Shown: positions 43,701 to 55,589, counted from the first letter of the stretch. The stretch: 64,000 nucleotides of DNA from Opisthocomus hoazin (GCF_030867145.1 NC_134428.1:23353537-23417536); one strand, 5' to 3'. Notes: generated by a model not told the origin, from the sequence alone. Program-made: numbers and translations.

Positions 43701-46700
43701 TCCGCTCCCTGGAGCTGCTGCCGTTGCACGTGTCTGGGGCCGTCTGTCCTGCTGGCAGAGATGCCATTTCCACCCGTGCAGCCGCACGCAGATGGCTTTA
43801 CACACACTGGTTCAGGTAACCTGTGGTGTGGGAGCAGCAGCAAAGAGTATTTGTCAGGGCCTGTGCTGGCCATGGGACAGTATGGGTGGAGCAGACACGC
43901 TCGCTCAGGGCCCCCCGGCAGCTGACCACAGCCCGTGCTGCGCTGCGGGATCCTGTTCCTCGCTTCCTCGCAGCTGTGCAGGGCGGGAGTCCCGGTCTGT
44001 CGCAGGGCTCGTGGCTGGCTTCTCTCCCTGATGTACAGCCATCTCCTCTCTCCTCAGGGAAGGGCAGAGGTCGGCAGGTGATAGCTGTGGCCAGGACAGC
44101 AGACGTCGTCATCATGATGCTGGATGCCACAAAGGGTGAAGTACAGAGGTAAGTGCGTGCTTCTGGGCACGTGGAGCTGTGGGGTGGTGGGCTGGGTTCG
44201 GGGGTTCCCACACGCCCAGGAAGCGTGCCCGCTCCCTGTGTGTCCTGTGCGTGCTGGGGAACCAGTATTTAAGCTACTGAGTGTGAGATGGAGGTTGTGC
44301 TCCACTAGCAGCACGCTAGCTGACTGGGAGCAGCATTGACAGAGCTCTCTCCAAATCGCCACTTGGATTTCTCAGCTGAAGGATCGCTCCCGCAGGATGG
44401 CCGTTCAGAGATGGGGAGCTTAACCTAGATTTCCGCCACAGGCTCTGTCCTGCGTTAGCTGTGGTTTTTGGGTTGCAGTGAAAGCTGCTGGTGAGGCTGG
44501 GTCTACGATAGTCAAAAAGGAAAGGTATGGATGTGACCTGTCTGGCCCAGTCTCAAGGTACTAACGTGCAGTTTTCCTGCAGGGCCTTGCTGGAGAAAGA
44601 ACTGGAATCTGTAGGAATCCGGCTGAACAAAAGCAAACCAAATATCTACTTCAAGGTGAGGTTTCCTGGGCTGCTGTGAGCACAGCTTGTGTCTGGCTGC
44701 CCGCCCAAAGCCGAGGTCACTGTGTGCTGCCCCTCGTGCCGGACAGACTGAAGGCAGGTTGCGGATTTTGCGGACAGTTCTTAAGTTGCTTTATTGCCTC
44801 CCTGCAGCCGAAGAAGGGTGGGGGTATCTCCTTCAACTCAACTGTCACATTGACTCAGTGCTCCGAGAAGCTGGTGCAGCTCATCCTCCATGAATACAGT
44901 ATCCTTTCCTAAAACGGGAGACCTCGGAGCCGTCAGCAGCTCGTGAGTCGAGCGGTGCCTGCTGTGGGACAGCCTTGTCTTTGGTGCCTGCTGGGTTGAG
45001 AACAGCCTTGCAGCAGCAAGCTCAGCCCCTTGGCGCGCAGTGGCGTGTGGATGTGTTGGGATTTGGGCCTTGACGATGTTCACCTCAGAAATCTTCAACG
45101 CTGAGGTCCTCTTCAGAGAGGATTGTTCCCCTGATGAGTTCATCGACGTGATTGTAGGCAACAGGGTCTACATGCCGTGCCTCTACGTGAGTATCTCGGG
45201 AAGAGCCTGCCTTCTGCAGCACCGAGCACCTCCATTCTGTGCTGAAGGAGACACGGGGTCTTCCTGGTCCCTAAAGCAGTAACGATTTGGGATTTAGCAG
45301 CTCGACAGGGAGCTTTGGCTAAGCTTGATGTGCCTGGCTGTGCTCTGCGTGTGTTCCCTGTGCCCTCTTGTGGCTGGCTCCCGTGGAGCAGCGCAGGCTG
45401 CGGGGCCTGGTGCCGTGGGGCTTGCTCCCGCGGCGCGGAGCCTGCGGTTCCTGTGCGGCAGGCTCTGCGCTTGGGTTTTCCCCTGTGCCACAGGTCACTT
45501 AATGGCTCTGACAGCGGCTGGGCCTACGGGGAAATCCAAGATACTGGAGAATGCGTTGCAAGTCATCCCAGCGGGAGGACTTTAAAAGGCCCAAACTTAT
45601 ATTTAGGCTTCTGAATTTTCACAGTTTGTTTTACTAAAAGCCTTGGCTTGTCCTCTGGCTGACAGGATGTGAGTTCCTGTTTCAGATGCTGGAGCTACCT
45701 GGTTATACCTACGTGTGCACATCTTACTTGCTTGCAGTGTTGCTGAACTGACTTCCTAAAGGGTGTGTTGTTTTTCCTTTGGCTTAGGTTTATAACAAGA
45801 TTGACCAGATATCCATGGAGGAAGTGGATCGTCTTGCTCGGAGGCCCCACAGTGTTGTCATCAGGTAGGCGCGTGTCGCGCTGGCCCGGGTGGTGTGGTT
45901 CATTTCACAGCCCTTTCTCCAGTTTCTCCCGAGAAGGGGCTTCTCCCAGGGCTGCCCGCAGCCGCTTCGGTGAGAAGCAGAGCCGCCGTGTGGCTTCTTC
46001 CAGGCTTCCTTCCCCTGGAGAGGCAGGCTGCTTGCCTTCTCCATGCTGTCTGCAAGCCAGAGTAAGCCAGTCGAGCTTGTTTCTTTGCGAGTGGTGATAT
46101 ATTTGACTGGGGCTTGCTGCTTCAAAGCTGCTTGCCCTTCTGAAAGCCCCATTTATTTCACCTTGTTTATTTCCTTTCCTGGCCACATAAAAGACTTTTC
46201 CCCTTGTTCCTTAGCACTTTAATAAGACATTTCACCTTGTTCTTCTGGATCTCTAAATCACAACAGCAGTAAACACGGAGATGTTCCTGGTATTTTGCAG
46301 CTGTGGCATGAAACTGAACCTGGACTACTTGCTGGAGAAGCTCTGGGAATACCTGGCACTCACCTGCATCTACACCAAGAAACGAGGACGTAAGTGACCA
46401 TTAGCTGAAGAAGAGGTTTAAAAGGCACAAAAAGCTGCTGCTTATCAAAGGCAGACCAGCTGCCAGCAGGGCTTGGGTGCCTGGCTGTCGGCGATCTCTT
46501 GTGTCGTGGAGATGCTGCAGTTACGCTCTGCCCTAACCAGCTTTCAGCTCTTGGGAAGGGCTTTCTGCTCCATCTGATGCAGCCGTGCGTATATCCCACC
46601 GCGGCCCTCCTATTCTCTCTGCGCTAGAAGAGCTGAATTTTCATAAGACTTTGCATGGTGAGATAAGGAAATAAAGTGTGCGATTTCGCAGCTTTCTTCC

Positions 46701-48036
46701 TTATTCCACACGCTCTGTGATGAAGTGTTCAGCCCGTCGCTACCCGGGAGAGGTCTCCGGTTCCCGCGGTGAGAGGTTTGGTGATTCCCGTGCCAGGCTC
46801 CTGAGGCGCAGGAGTGCCTTTGATCCTCCTTTTGCTTTACAATTTACTTCCAGCTTCTCCCAGTGATGAAGGCGCGTCTATAACTTGCTCCTGGTTGGAG
46901 CCTGTGACTCTGAACTTGGGTGGATGTGAGGAGATTAAAGAACTTTCCATGAGCTTGTTAACCTATGAGATCTTGGAGATTTTACAGCAAGCTGCAGAGT
47001 GGTTTGGTTTTACTTGGGCGGGTGTGGTTTGCCCTGGGTGGCTTTGTTTGTCCTAAGTGGAGTATTTGGAGTGGAGTTGGAGCAGGCTGTTGGCTGGGTG
47101 AGGGGGGGTCACCGTACTTGTGGGTACTGGAGCGTCTGCAGAACTGATCTGATGCTTTTGCAGGTACCCAGTTACCTGTTCTGTCTGGGAGCTGCCAGAT
47201 GTAGCGGGAGGAGGAGTTTGGGAGTAGTGAGCACAAGGCAATGGGAGATGGTGTCAGCACATTAGAACACACTTGATGGAAATCCAGTGCTTATTTTCCC
47301 CCCCTCTCCTGCTTCTCCACAGAGAGACCAGACTTTACAGATGCCATTATTCTACGGAAAGGGGCCTCTGTGGAGCACGTGGTAAATTCTCTGCATCTTT
47401 TACGTTTCCTTGTCTGTAGAAGGCAGGTTGCTCTTGGAGCCTGGAGCCTGCTGTGATTCGTAAAGCTCGGGGCATGTTAGTTAGAAGCCCCCAGGAAAGG
47501 GCTTCTCCTTTTGTAACCCTTACTGGTTCTGTCTGCCTCAGGTTGCTTTCCTAGCTGCTATGAAAGTTTGAAGAAAATTACTTAATGCAGTCCAGTGAAA
47601 AAGCACATGGAAGTGGTGGACTGGGGCTTGGACTGGTGATGCCTGTGTGTCTGTTCTGTATGGTTTCAAGTGCTGTTAACTGGCTGCTGAAGCCACGATT
47701 TTCAGTTCTGACATAGACCTGAGCTGCTTCTAGTTCCTGGGTATTGAGCAAGTTGTTTGCACCGTGGTGTCGTTGAGCTGCCTCACGTGATGTCTGTCTG
47801 TCTTGCAGTGCCATCGAATTCACAGATCGTTAGCCAGCCAGTTCAAATATGCCTTGGTGTGGGTAAGTGTTTTCCAGCTGATGAAATCCCTGTCCTCGGG
47901 TGTCTCTGGCTGGCCTTCTCCTAACCCTTGTCCCGCTTTTGCTTTAAAGGGGACAAGCACAAAATACAGCCCTCAAAGAGTGGGCTTAACCCATATGATG
48001 GAGCATGAAGATGTCATTCAGATCGTAAAGAAGTAA
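37726..48036 (+). CDS. DRG2: DRG2, developmentally regulated GTP-binding protein 2
   Basis: Obg/DRG-family translational GTPase that acts at ribosomes with its partner RWDD1 (DFRP2). Exons: 37726-37789, 40393-40553, 40992-41081, 43021-43081, 44058-44148, 44583-44655, 44808-44898, 45089-45186, 45788-45864, 46301-46389, 47323-47381, 47809-47862, 47950-48036. They are phase-consistent and give 364 codons plus TAA, the same length as human. Residues 1-21 are [22 protein letters not shown]1 is GFPSVGKST (69-77), G3 is DLPG (115-118) and G4 is NKID (246-249). The S5D2L-like insert includes [18 protein letters not shown]. The C-terminal TGS domain begins around [19 protein letters not shown] and ends [11 protein letters not shown]. 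The intron after exon 7 is U12-type GT-AG; exon 2 uses the GTCAGT donor after GGT AAG, not the nearby GTAAGG, because Lys75 of the P-loop must be kept. Intact. Confidence 0.97.
38221..38988 (-). mobile_element. CR1 LINE, 3' part (DRG2 intron 1)
   Basis: Antisense CR1 copy from AATCCCAGCATGGCAGGGGT back to the CCAGGTGCAAGACCCTGCAC region. It keeps an open frame of over 200 codons on the minus strand and is of the same recent-looking group as the other long copies. Confidence 0.95.
39290..40303 (+). mobile_element. CR1 LINE of a second subfamily (DRG2 intron 1)
   Basis: Sense CR1 fragment, clearly diverged from the others. It includes the end of the reverse transcriptase region (GTGGGTTCCTCAGGGCTCAC, equivalent to the G-P-Q-G-S block), the [15 protein letters not shown] block, and ends at TCCTTTCCAACCCAAATCAT. 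Several frame breaks separate its blocks. The 5' limit is approximate. Confidence 0.88.
41187..41407 (-). mobile_element. CR1 LINE 3' end, short copy (DRG2 intron 3)
   Basis: Antisense 3'-terminal CR1 piece starting in an iterated ATCACAGAATCACAGATTC-like tail, the CR1 3' microsatellite, and truncated inside the ORF2 tail. Confidence 0.92.
41408..42109. other. Unassigned segment between two CR1 copies
   Basis: About 700 bases of DRG2 intron 3 between two same-strand CR1 copies. It starts with the direct repeat ATATCCAAAAGGATATCCAA. I recognise no gene or element in it; base composition differs from the flanking GC-rich introns (more A/T). Confidence 0.4.
42110..42645 (-). mobile_element. CR1 LINE, 3' part (DRG2 intron 3)
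   Basis: Antisense CR1 copy from AATCACAGCATGGCAGGGGT back to the [20 protein letters not shown] block. It has a small duplication near its 3' end (a repeated CTGTG region). Confidence 0.94.
44899..45088 (+). other. DRG2: U12-type GT-AG intron of DRG2 (after coding exon 7)
   Basis: The exon ends CAT GAA TAC A and the intron opens GTATCCTTTCC, the U12 GT-AG donor consensus. The end carries GGGCCTTGACG, a good U12 branch element, with the branch A about 15 nt before the AG at 45087-45088. The join gives H-E-Y-K-I-F-N-A-E as in human DRG2. It is only 190 nt long. Confidence 0.92.
46670..46675 (+). terminator. Possible intronic poly(A) signal in DRG2
   Basis: AATAAA followed at once by GTGTGCG lies in DRG2 intron 10. 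It could support a truncated transcript lacking the TGS domain, but nothing else supports use. Confidence 0.2.
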
Positions 48037-48092
48037 CCCTCTTTGCTGGTGCCTGGCCTGGTCTTTGATCACTAGAATTGGAACTGACCACA

Positions 48093-48152
48093 TAAAAGCA
48101 AAACAAAACAAAAAAAAAGAAAAAGAAAAAGAAAAAAAAAAAAAGAAAAAGG
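48093..48152 (+). repeat. A-rich low-complexity tract in the DRG2 3' UTR
   Basis: A run of A with scattered G and C about 60 nt after the DRG2 stop codon. It could misprime oligo-dT cDNA and create a false 3' end. Confidence 0.8.
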
Positions 48153-49321
48153 GAGACGTGTTCTACAGCCAAGAAAGCAAGAAAGCTTCCGTGAAGCTCC
48201 TTCTCTTGGAGAAAGGCAGAAAACGAGGCTACTGTACTTGCAGGTGGGGATGGGGAGGATGGGTTTCCATCTTGCAGCATTTCAGGCAAAGTAATGTTTC
48301 TGAAAAAGGAGCTAATTCTTCCAGGACACAGTTCCCACAGCCAGCAATGTCCCACCCCGGTAGCGTTTGCACGTGGATCCGCGTGTTAACCTACCAGTGG
48401 GAAGTTTATAGGTTTGCGTGAACAGATCTGGCCCTGGGCTTTGGGACAGGGAAGCCAGGGCTGAGAGAACATTGCTGATGCTTTGCTGCTTATCCCTTCG
48501 CTTAATGTAAGCATTGATCTGAAACAGAAACGAAGTGCTCCCGCCCCTGCTCGCTGGACACGTTGTCTCTGCAGCTTTCACTGTCGGAGACTTCAGTCTC
48601 TGCATCCGAGACAACCCCTGGTGAGTTTGTAATGGTCTCGCCTCAATTAACATTAAAACATGGCGCTCTGTGCCTCTCCTTAGCTCTGCGGTAGGGTTTG
48701 TAGGACATCCTGGTCCAACTGGTACTGAGAGAGATGAGAAATGAAACTGTGTAAACGAGTGATTAACCTGGCCAGCTGCACCAGGGTACGATCCAAGAGC
48801 CGTAGGCTGCAGTGAGGGTTCACGTCTGGCGTGTCGCTCGTCCAGGAGCTGTCTTGGAGCTTCCTCCTGTGCTCTTGTCCTGCCCGTTAGTCCCCAAGAG
48901 CGTTGCTGGGGATCTCCTCCTTTCTCAGTCACACCCCTAAATCCCAGTAACAGCTCTTTGAGCTCAAAGTACCATCCCATGCCATGGGTTTTACCCCAGC
49001 CCTGTGAAATATTTGTTGCTTGTCTGGATATTTTTCATCAGAAGTCTGGGATTTTTCTGATCATGCTTTTTCATTGAATACCGATGCGGAACAATTCAGA
49101 GTGCCTGACAGAGAACAGCTCTTTCCTTCTGGGATCAAGAGCTGCCGATAGCTTTTATTTTCTTTCATTGAATAAGGGTTCGGTCTGATGTGGATTCTTC
49201 ACTGTGAGGACAGGTCTGATAGCAGGCTTGTCTGAGCAGGGCTCCTTCCCTCTCCTTTGTGCTCCTCCCCGCCCCTCACAAACCGATCGAGCAGAAATGG
49301 AAGGATTATTTTATTTGAGAA

Positions 49322-49327
49322 AATAAA
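49322..49327 (+). terminator. DRG2: Candidate DRG2 poly(A) signal AATAAA
   Basis: AATAAA about 1.29 kb after the stop, followed by a GT-rich stretch (TGTAGGTGTCTG). A second AATAAA lies at 49526-49531 and an ATTAAA near 48652; any may be used. Confidence 0.5.
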
Positions 49328-49539
49328 AGTCGCTATTTCATGGGAACTGTAGGTGTCTGCCTGCAGCGGGTAGACGGTTTGGTGTGTTTTCTAACTCCCT
49401 TTTTTGCCTGCGGCCACCTGAGAAAGCCTGGATGCTGTTGCAGGAGGTTGTAGGGGGGGAATAGATTGTGAAGCAGCTGCGAGAGGGCTCTGAGGCTTGA
49501 GGGGACTTGATAAGGTGTGATGGGAAATAAATAGATATT

Positions 49540-52000
49540 ATACACAATACCCAAGCTAAGAAGGTGACTTTGAACTGTGTAAGTTCCCTTCCCTGTCCCT
49601 GGCTCTGTTCACAGCTGGAGTGCAGAGCAAATCTGGGCCGCGGTGGCAGCTAGTGGAGAATGAGCTCCCAACGAGCGGCACTGTGCCTGTGCTGGCTGGA
49701 GAAAGCGGCCGCTTCTCTGTGTGAATTGGGTGGGATGCCGTTCCAGCACATTAACTTGCCCTTTAAATTTCCTCTGAAGGTTGCACGGGCAGAGCTGCCC
49801 GCACAAAGAGTTCTTCTGGTTTCATTTCGTCTCCCTGAGTTTCTGACTTTTCAACTCCAAACCCGGGAGCCTGCCGAGCCCCGGCACGCGGGCAGGCAGC
49901 CAGAGGTGCCGGCGGGCCTTCGTCCTGAGGTCGGGTAGCGTGTGCCGCTGGGGAGACGACTGGTGCTTGCGTGGGGCTGAAATGCACGGTATTACCTGCT
50001 AAAACACGTCCTTGGTCCGTCAGTGCCTACCTCTCGGCGTGTTCGGGTTTCAAATCGGCTAGTCTAGTGTGCCATCATTAAAAAACCCCTCTGTCTAATT
50101 AGCCTTACTCTTCAGTTAGGAAGCTGGGCATTTTATCCTGTTCAAAATGAACCAATACATGATTCAATCTGGACTGAGGATGAAGTAAAAATAGATAAGC
50201 CAGAAGAAGCGAACTACTTTTTTTAGCGGGAGTAGCATTTGCAAGCGAGCTTTATAGCTGTATTTGAAAATGCGTGTGTTTAATTGCAGCGATCGTTCTT
50301 CCAGACGGCTTCCCTAATTGTTCTGCTCTAACGTGAAAAGCGGTGAACGTTGCCGTTCAGTGCAGGAGCGGGTTCGCCTGAAGACCTCTCCGAATCCTGA
50401 GAAGGCACGGTCCGGAGGTCGAGGGCAGATCCGCTGCAGCGTTAGCATTGCTCCGGAGCTCCCTCAGGTTTGTGGAGTTGGCCGGACTCCTCGTTAGCTC
50501 CGCGGGGGAGCTGGCGAAGGGAGGTGTGCTCCTTGCTGAGCGTTTTTGGAGAAGGGCTTCCTTCTGTTGGCGTGAGGATGGGGGACGGTTGCAGGCTGGA
50601 GCTGTGGGTTTGCGCCCCGGAGAGCAGCGCGCTGCGTTTTCTCCGCTGTTGGAGGGAAGGCTTGGCTGGACGGTGCTGGGAGAAAGCCGCCCGCAGCAGC
50701 CTGCCCGGCGCTCCGCTCTCCTGCCCCGCAGCCCCCTGCCATTGCTCCGCTCTTTCTACCGGCTCCGGTTTCCTTAGCGCCGTGCCCTGCTCGCAGAGGG
50801 CCGCGCCAGCCCGGCCCTGGCCTGCGGAGCGTGGCCGCACGTCGCTGCCGAGCCGTGCTGCGCGCGTGAAGCCGGGCGGATCGGCTCCGATGCAGTCCGT
50901 CGGCCGCCCTCCATCTCCTCCTGGAAACAGCAGCGGCCCGAGGCGTGCTCTGTTTAAAATGCCTGTTCCAGGCAATCAAGCAGGTTTGATTGGCTGAACA
51001 CTCCTCTTATGATTTAATTTAGTTAGGAATTGTTTGCGAGGTAATAAAAAGAGACTCTGACTCCAAATACATTCATTTAATTCAATGAGAGACAGTTACT
51101 GCGGCGGGCTCGGCTCCGCCAGCTTCCCTCACCCCGTCACGCTGACATCTTAAAGCGCTGCTCAGGGCTGCGTACGAGAGTCACGATCCGCAGTGACAGC
51201 TTAATTGTTTCCAACGCTGACAAGGGTCACCCCAGCCAGCCATCGCGCGTCGTGTGGCGCTGGCTTGGGAGGCTGCGGCGGGGAGGATTTATGGCCGCCG
51301 AATAGTTTCGAATTCCTCTGGCTGCGCCTGCTAAATGATGAAGCTGCCCCTCGGGGATTGGGGCTATTGATTGTAATTTGCAGTTAAGCCCTCGCTTTCT
51401 GAGGAATCAGCATAATAAATACCCACCGCATTACGGCAGGGACGCGTCCGCGCGGAGGAGGAAGAGGCGGAGGTTTTCCCAGCTCGGGAGCTGCGAGTCC
51501 TGGGCTGCGGAGAGCTGCGGGCTCCGTTGCTGCGGGACAACGCTCCCCGCTTTGGTGGGATCCAGGAATCCGGTGCTGGAAGGAGCAGGGTGAAGCTCTG
51601 AGCCGCTCGGGTGCTCTGTGAAGGCAAGCGGAGATGCCCTGCTCACCCAGGAGGAGAGGGCGGTTCGGTGGTGTCGGGATGATGGGTGTCTCGACCCCGT
51701 CTCTGTGCCGGCCTCGGGAGCCGTCTGGTCCCAGCCCTGCTTCGGAGAGGGCGTGAGGGGGGGGTGTGTGTGCCCACACTGCGATTTCTCCTCCTGAACA
51801 TGCCTTGGCTTGGGCGCAGGAGCGGGTCGGGGCCGTTGGCCAACCGCTGACGCCTGGGATTGGTGGCACAGAGCTACGTCCCGGGAGGAGAGGGGCTGCG
51901 GGCTGTCCGGCTGCGTGTCCCAGGGAGGAAGGGATGGGGACCTGGGGAGGGGGAGCAGAGCTGGCTGCCCCTCGCCCCTCCAGCCGCTCCCCGGCTCCGC
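49540..52000. other. Intergenic region, DRG2 to MYO15A, first part
   Basis: No gene recognised. 49.5-50.4 kb is mixed composition; 50.4-52.0 kb is GC-rich with open frames on several strands at once, as expected from composition. No motif, splice pattern or family match supports any of them. Confidence 0.5.
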
Positions 52001-52059
52001 AGAGGGACGATTAGCTCCCGTCCCTCCGCTCCCGAGTGGAGAGGAGAATAATAGCAGTC

Positions 52060-52231
52060 ATCAAATATGCATTGGGTAGCAGCAGCCGCGCGGCGAATAT
52101 GGTCCCGCGGCTGCCGGGGTGTGACGGTCCCCGGCGGAGCGCCAGGCCGGGAGCACGGCGTCGGCGGAGCCGAGGGCTCCGGGCAGCACCGAGCCAGCCC
52201 GGCGCCATGCGGGCGAGCTAGGCTACCCCAG
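52060..52231 (+). other. MYO15A: Candidate MYO15A non-coding first exon
   Basis: A CpG-rich block ends in a near-perfect donor CCCCAG|GTGAGT (donor at 52232-52233). Within it is a 4-codon upstream ORF, MRAS then TAG, at 52207-52221. Human MYO15A has an untranslated first exon, so this is a reasonable guess for the bird one. Distance to the giant exon is 3.5 kb. Confidence 0.3.
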
Positions 52232-52239
52232 GTGAGTGG

Positions 52240-55200
52240 CTGTGAGTCCCCAGGGGCTCGCGGAGGCCACGATGGGACGGACCGGGGAGGGACCTTTGTG
52301 CGTGACGGTGGTCCTTACGGTGGTCCTTACGCAGACACCGCGGCGGGGGGTTCGGCTCCTCTGGGGCGGGGCGTACGGTGTTTGCTCGTCGCTGGTTGTC
52401 TGCCCGCTGTCCTTAGCCTCCGACTCGCACATTCCCTGCCATCCCAGCTTTCCCACTGCCCCCTGGAGCAGAGCGTCCTCCCCTAAGCACCCCCTCCTTC
52501 CCCAGGAGCTTCTGCCCCATGTCTCCTACCACCCCTTCCCCAAATTCCTTCCACCTTGGCTGGTTTATCCCAGGAAAGCTGCCTGGCCCAGCAGCTGAGC
52601 TCTGCGGGGCCTCTGGGCTTGGCTCTGGGGCCGGGGTGGTGGCACGGGGCTGTGACCTGGCTCCGGGGCCACCAGCCAGCGTCGCTGGGTGGGCCACCAG
52701 CTCGAAGCCCAACTGGTCTCTGCTTCCAGCGTCTGCTCCGGCCTCCCTCCCCCCCGTAACGCCTCCCTCGCCCGCAGCTCTCGGCGTCGGGCAGGCCGGG
52801 ACGCGGCGTACATCCCCGGGAGATGCTGGGTCCCCGTCCTCAATCTGGGGGGAGCAACTGAAATTAGCCAGTTCAGGGGTGTGGTGGGTGCTCAGGGGGG
52901 CAAGGAGAGAGCCCCCCTTCGCTGGCTGGGTCTGTGCTGCTGTCGCGTTGGCGGTCGCTGGAAGGGTCCGGCAGCGCTGGGGCTGGTGGCCGGAGCAGCG
53001 AGAGCTGCGGCAGGGCTGCCTGCGGGTGTTGGGCAGCGGGCACGCAGTGATGCAGAGCTGGGGAAGGGGACGTGCCGAGAGGTGCTGCCGCCGGGCTGGC
53101 TCCGTGGAGCTCCCATGGGGCACGGCAGCAGTGTCCGGCATGGCACGGTGCGGTGGCACGGGGCCCCGCTCCGGCTGTAACTGGAAACAGGGTGTAAGCG
53201 GAGCCCGGCCCAGCCGGTGACCACAGACCTGCCTGGAGCTGGTGGATCCGCCGCCCCAGGAGCTCTGCCCGCCGATGCCCATGCTCCAAAGGTACCATCC
53301 CAGGCAGCCGCATGTTGTGCCGGGCTGGGGTGGGCAAAGCAGAACCCAAATGGCCAAAGTCTCCCTTTCCCCTTTCGGCATCCAGGCCTGGCACGGCCCT
53401 GGGCTGCGGCCGTGGGACAGGGGCTGCCCTGGGCCGTGTCTCCAGGGTGAGGTGGCTTTTCCCTGGCTCAGCCACGTGGCTGGAGCAGATCAGGAGTGAC
53501 GGGGTCAGAGGATGCTCTGGGCATCTTGGCCCCCGTCGCCACCCCGGGGACCCCCGAACACTGTGCCCGCCGATGGAGAACCCGGGGAGGTGGGGAGGGG
53601 GGGTCCGGTGTGGGGGCTGGGACTGCGGACGGCAGCCCCTGCGTGGGATGAAGCCCGCTGGGCTGAGGCCAGGCTGCCTGCTCCCTCTCGCTCTCCCTCC
53701 CTCCCTCCGTGTCTCCTCTCCGAGAGCCCTTATCACGGGTGGGCACCGTGGGCACAGCCATGGCAACGGCACAGGGAGCCATGCCAGCGCTGCCAGGCAC
53801 CGAGAGTGCTGCCGGACCCTCCGCCGCCCTACCCGGCTCGGCCGAGGGTGACGGGGACAGAGGGACCGGCGAGGCCAGGGGGACAAAGATGGGGTCGCAG
53901 AGGGTGGCAGGACAGAGGTGGGGACCCCCTTGCTCGCTGCCAGCGAGGGAGGGGCCGTGTCCGTGGTGGTTCCCACCGTCGTGGTGCCCAGGCATCACAC
54001 CGGGACGAGGGCTGGAGCAGTGGCGTAGGCAGGGCCGGCTCTGTCAGCGCCGTACAGCACAGCGGCAATGGCAGAGCTGCACGTGGACCGTGCTGGTGCC
54101 ACGGCCGGGCTCCTGCGAGGCGATGCTCCCCACGCGGCTCAGGCTCTGCCGATGCTCCTTCCCACCGATCCCGCGTTTGCGTCACCCCGCAGACCCTCTC
54201 CCGCTACCTGCCGGGTGCCTCCCCTTCTGCTCCAACCCTCGGCTCTCCCTGCAGCTCCGGGGCGACCTCCCTCTGCCCAGACCCCACCAGGGTCTCTCCA
54301 GCCCAGAAATTTATGGAGGGAGGAGGCCAAAGCCAGCAGATCATGGCTGATGGCCCCTCCGCTGCGAAGGAGCGGGCTGGGGAGAAGACGGCGCCGTGGG
54401 GTGCCAGCCGCGGGCTCTGCTGGGTTTTGGGTTCCGGCAGCTGCTGCACAGCTGGATGCTGGGTGACGGAGCCCTGGCCCAGGCTGCCCAGGGAGGCTGT
54501 GGAGTCTCCTTCTCTGGAGATATTCCAGCCCCGCCTGGACGCGGTGCTGTGCAGCCTGCTGTGGGTGACCCTGCTTGGGCAGGGGGTTGGACTGGGTGAC
54601 CCACAGAGGGCCCTGCCAACCCCTGCCATGCTGGGATTCTGTGATTTATGCTGCCGCTCCTCCCCTGCGTCTCCCCAGATACCCCCGGTGAGGGGATGGA
54701 GCGGGTGCTGGCACTGCCCGCAGGTGATCCGCGCAGGGCAGCGAGTCCCCACCGCCGCTGCTCAAACTTTCATGAACCCGCAGCCGCAGGGATCCAGCCC
54801 CGGCATTAACATTTGATGCGGTCGCCCCGCGCCTGGGCACGTGCGTGCGCAAACACGCAGCCGGCACGGCCGCAGGGCGCAGACCCCCTCGCCAGCTGCG
54901 TGTGGGCACGGCGTGGCGTGGAGGGGGTCCCCCCTGGGCTCCGGGCTCCTCTGTGCTTCCCAGCAGGGCTGCGGGACCTGGTCTGGTGTTGGGTTCCTCC
55001 TCCGCAGTTCTCCCGGCACCAGGGCAGCGCGTGCGTTGGGCTCTGCAAAATTACCTCCTCGTTCTCCGTGGTTTGGCTTTGCAAGGCCAAAACGGGTCCC
55101 TGGGCTTCATCCTCCTCCGTGCTGGGTGGAGGAAGAGGCTGACGCCCCAGGGGCGAGCGCGGGGAGCCCCGAGGCGTGGGGTGGTGGCAGGGTCTGGTTT

Positions 55201-55250
55201 TGGCGTGGTGACGTCGCTCTGCAGCATCGTCCCGGGGGCTGCTCCCCGCC
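52240..55250. other. GC-rich stretch upstream of the MYO15A giant exon
   Basis: Intergenic or 5' intronic sequence with a CR1 fragment at 54462-54645. Long open frames on both strands here (up to about 430 codons) have no homology I recognise and partly run through the CR1. A tandem GGTGGTCCTTAC pair sits at about 52308-52331. Confidence 0.5.
54462..54645 (+). mobile_element. CR1 LINE 3' end, short copy
   Basis: Sense CR1 3' terminus from GGTGACGGAGCCCTGGCCCA to CATGCTGGGATTCTGTG, strongly 5'-truncated. It fuses by chance into a longer open frame with flanking DNA. Confidence 0.93.
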
Positions 55251-55257
55251 GCGACGG

Positions 55258-55333
55258 CCCTTTCCTGCTCCTTCAGCCCTTTCCTGCTCCTTCAGCCCTT
55301 TCCAGCTCCTTCGGCCCTTCCCAGCTCCTTCGG
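55258..55333 (+). repeat. Four-copy 19-bp tandem repeat upstream of MYO15A
   Basis: CCCTTTCCTGCTCCTTCAG is repeated four times head to tail; the last two units carry a few changes. It is a pyrimidine-rich tract ending in CAG or CGG, so each early unit looks like a splice acceptor. Confidence 0.9.
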
Positions 55334-55369
55334 AACGGTCTCGGGGCCGGAGCGGCACATCCCGTACAT

Positions 55370-55589
55370 TATTCATGCCGCCACAAGCCCCGGCGGTTGG
55401 GTTACAGCCAGAGCCCAGCCACCAGCGCCGCGCTGCCTGACTCGTGGGGTGCCGCAGGAGGCAGGAGGCAGCTTGCAGCGGGCTGCGCCGCGGCTGCCGT
55501 CCCGCCGCCCCAGCGCCATGCCAAGCGAGGGGCTGCTGGCGGCCGAGGGAGCCACGGAGCGGCACGCGCCTCGCCGAAACCGGGCGCAG
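55370..55589 (+). other. MYO15A: Alternative candidate MYO15A 5' exon
   Basis: GC-rich sequence ending in a good donor GCGCAG|GTAAAT (donor at 55590-55591). A possible acceptor ACTCCCAG ends at 55680, just before the giant exon start codon. It could be a non-coding 5' exon followed by a ~90-nt intron. It competes with the candidate ending at 52231. Confidence 0.25.

Noticed and set aside
50442-51000. Overlapping frames of 160-177 codons on both strands
   Set aside because: GC composition effect; no recognisable domain and no start or splice evidence.
52413-54816. Long frames of 320-430 codons upstream of MYO15A
   Set aside because: Proline/arginine-rich translations on both strands of GC-rich DNA, one passing through a CR1 fragment. 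No splice or homology support.
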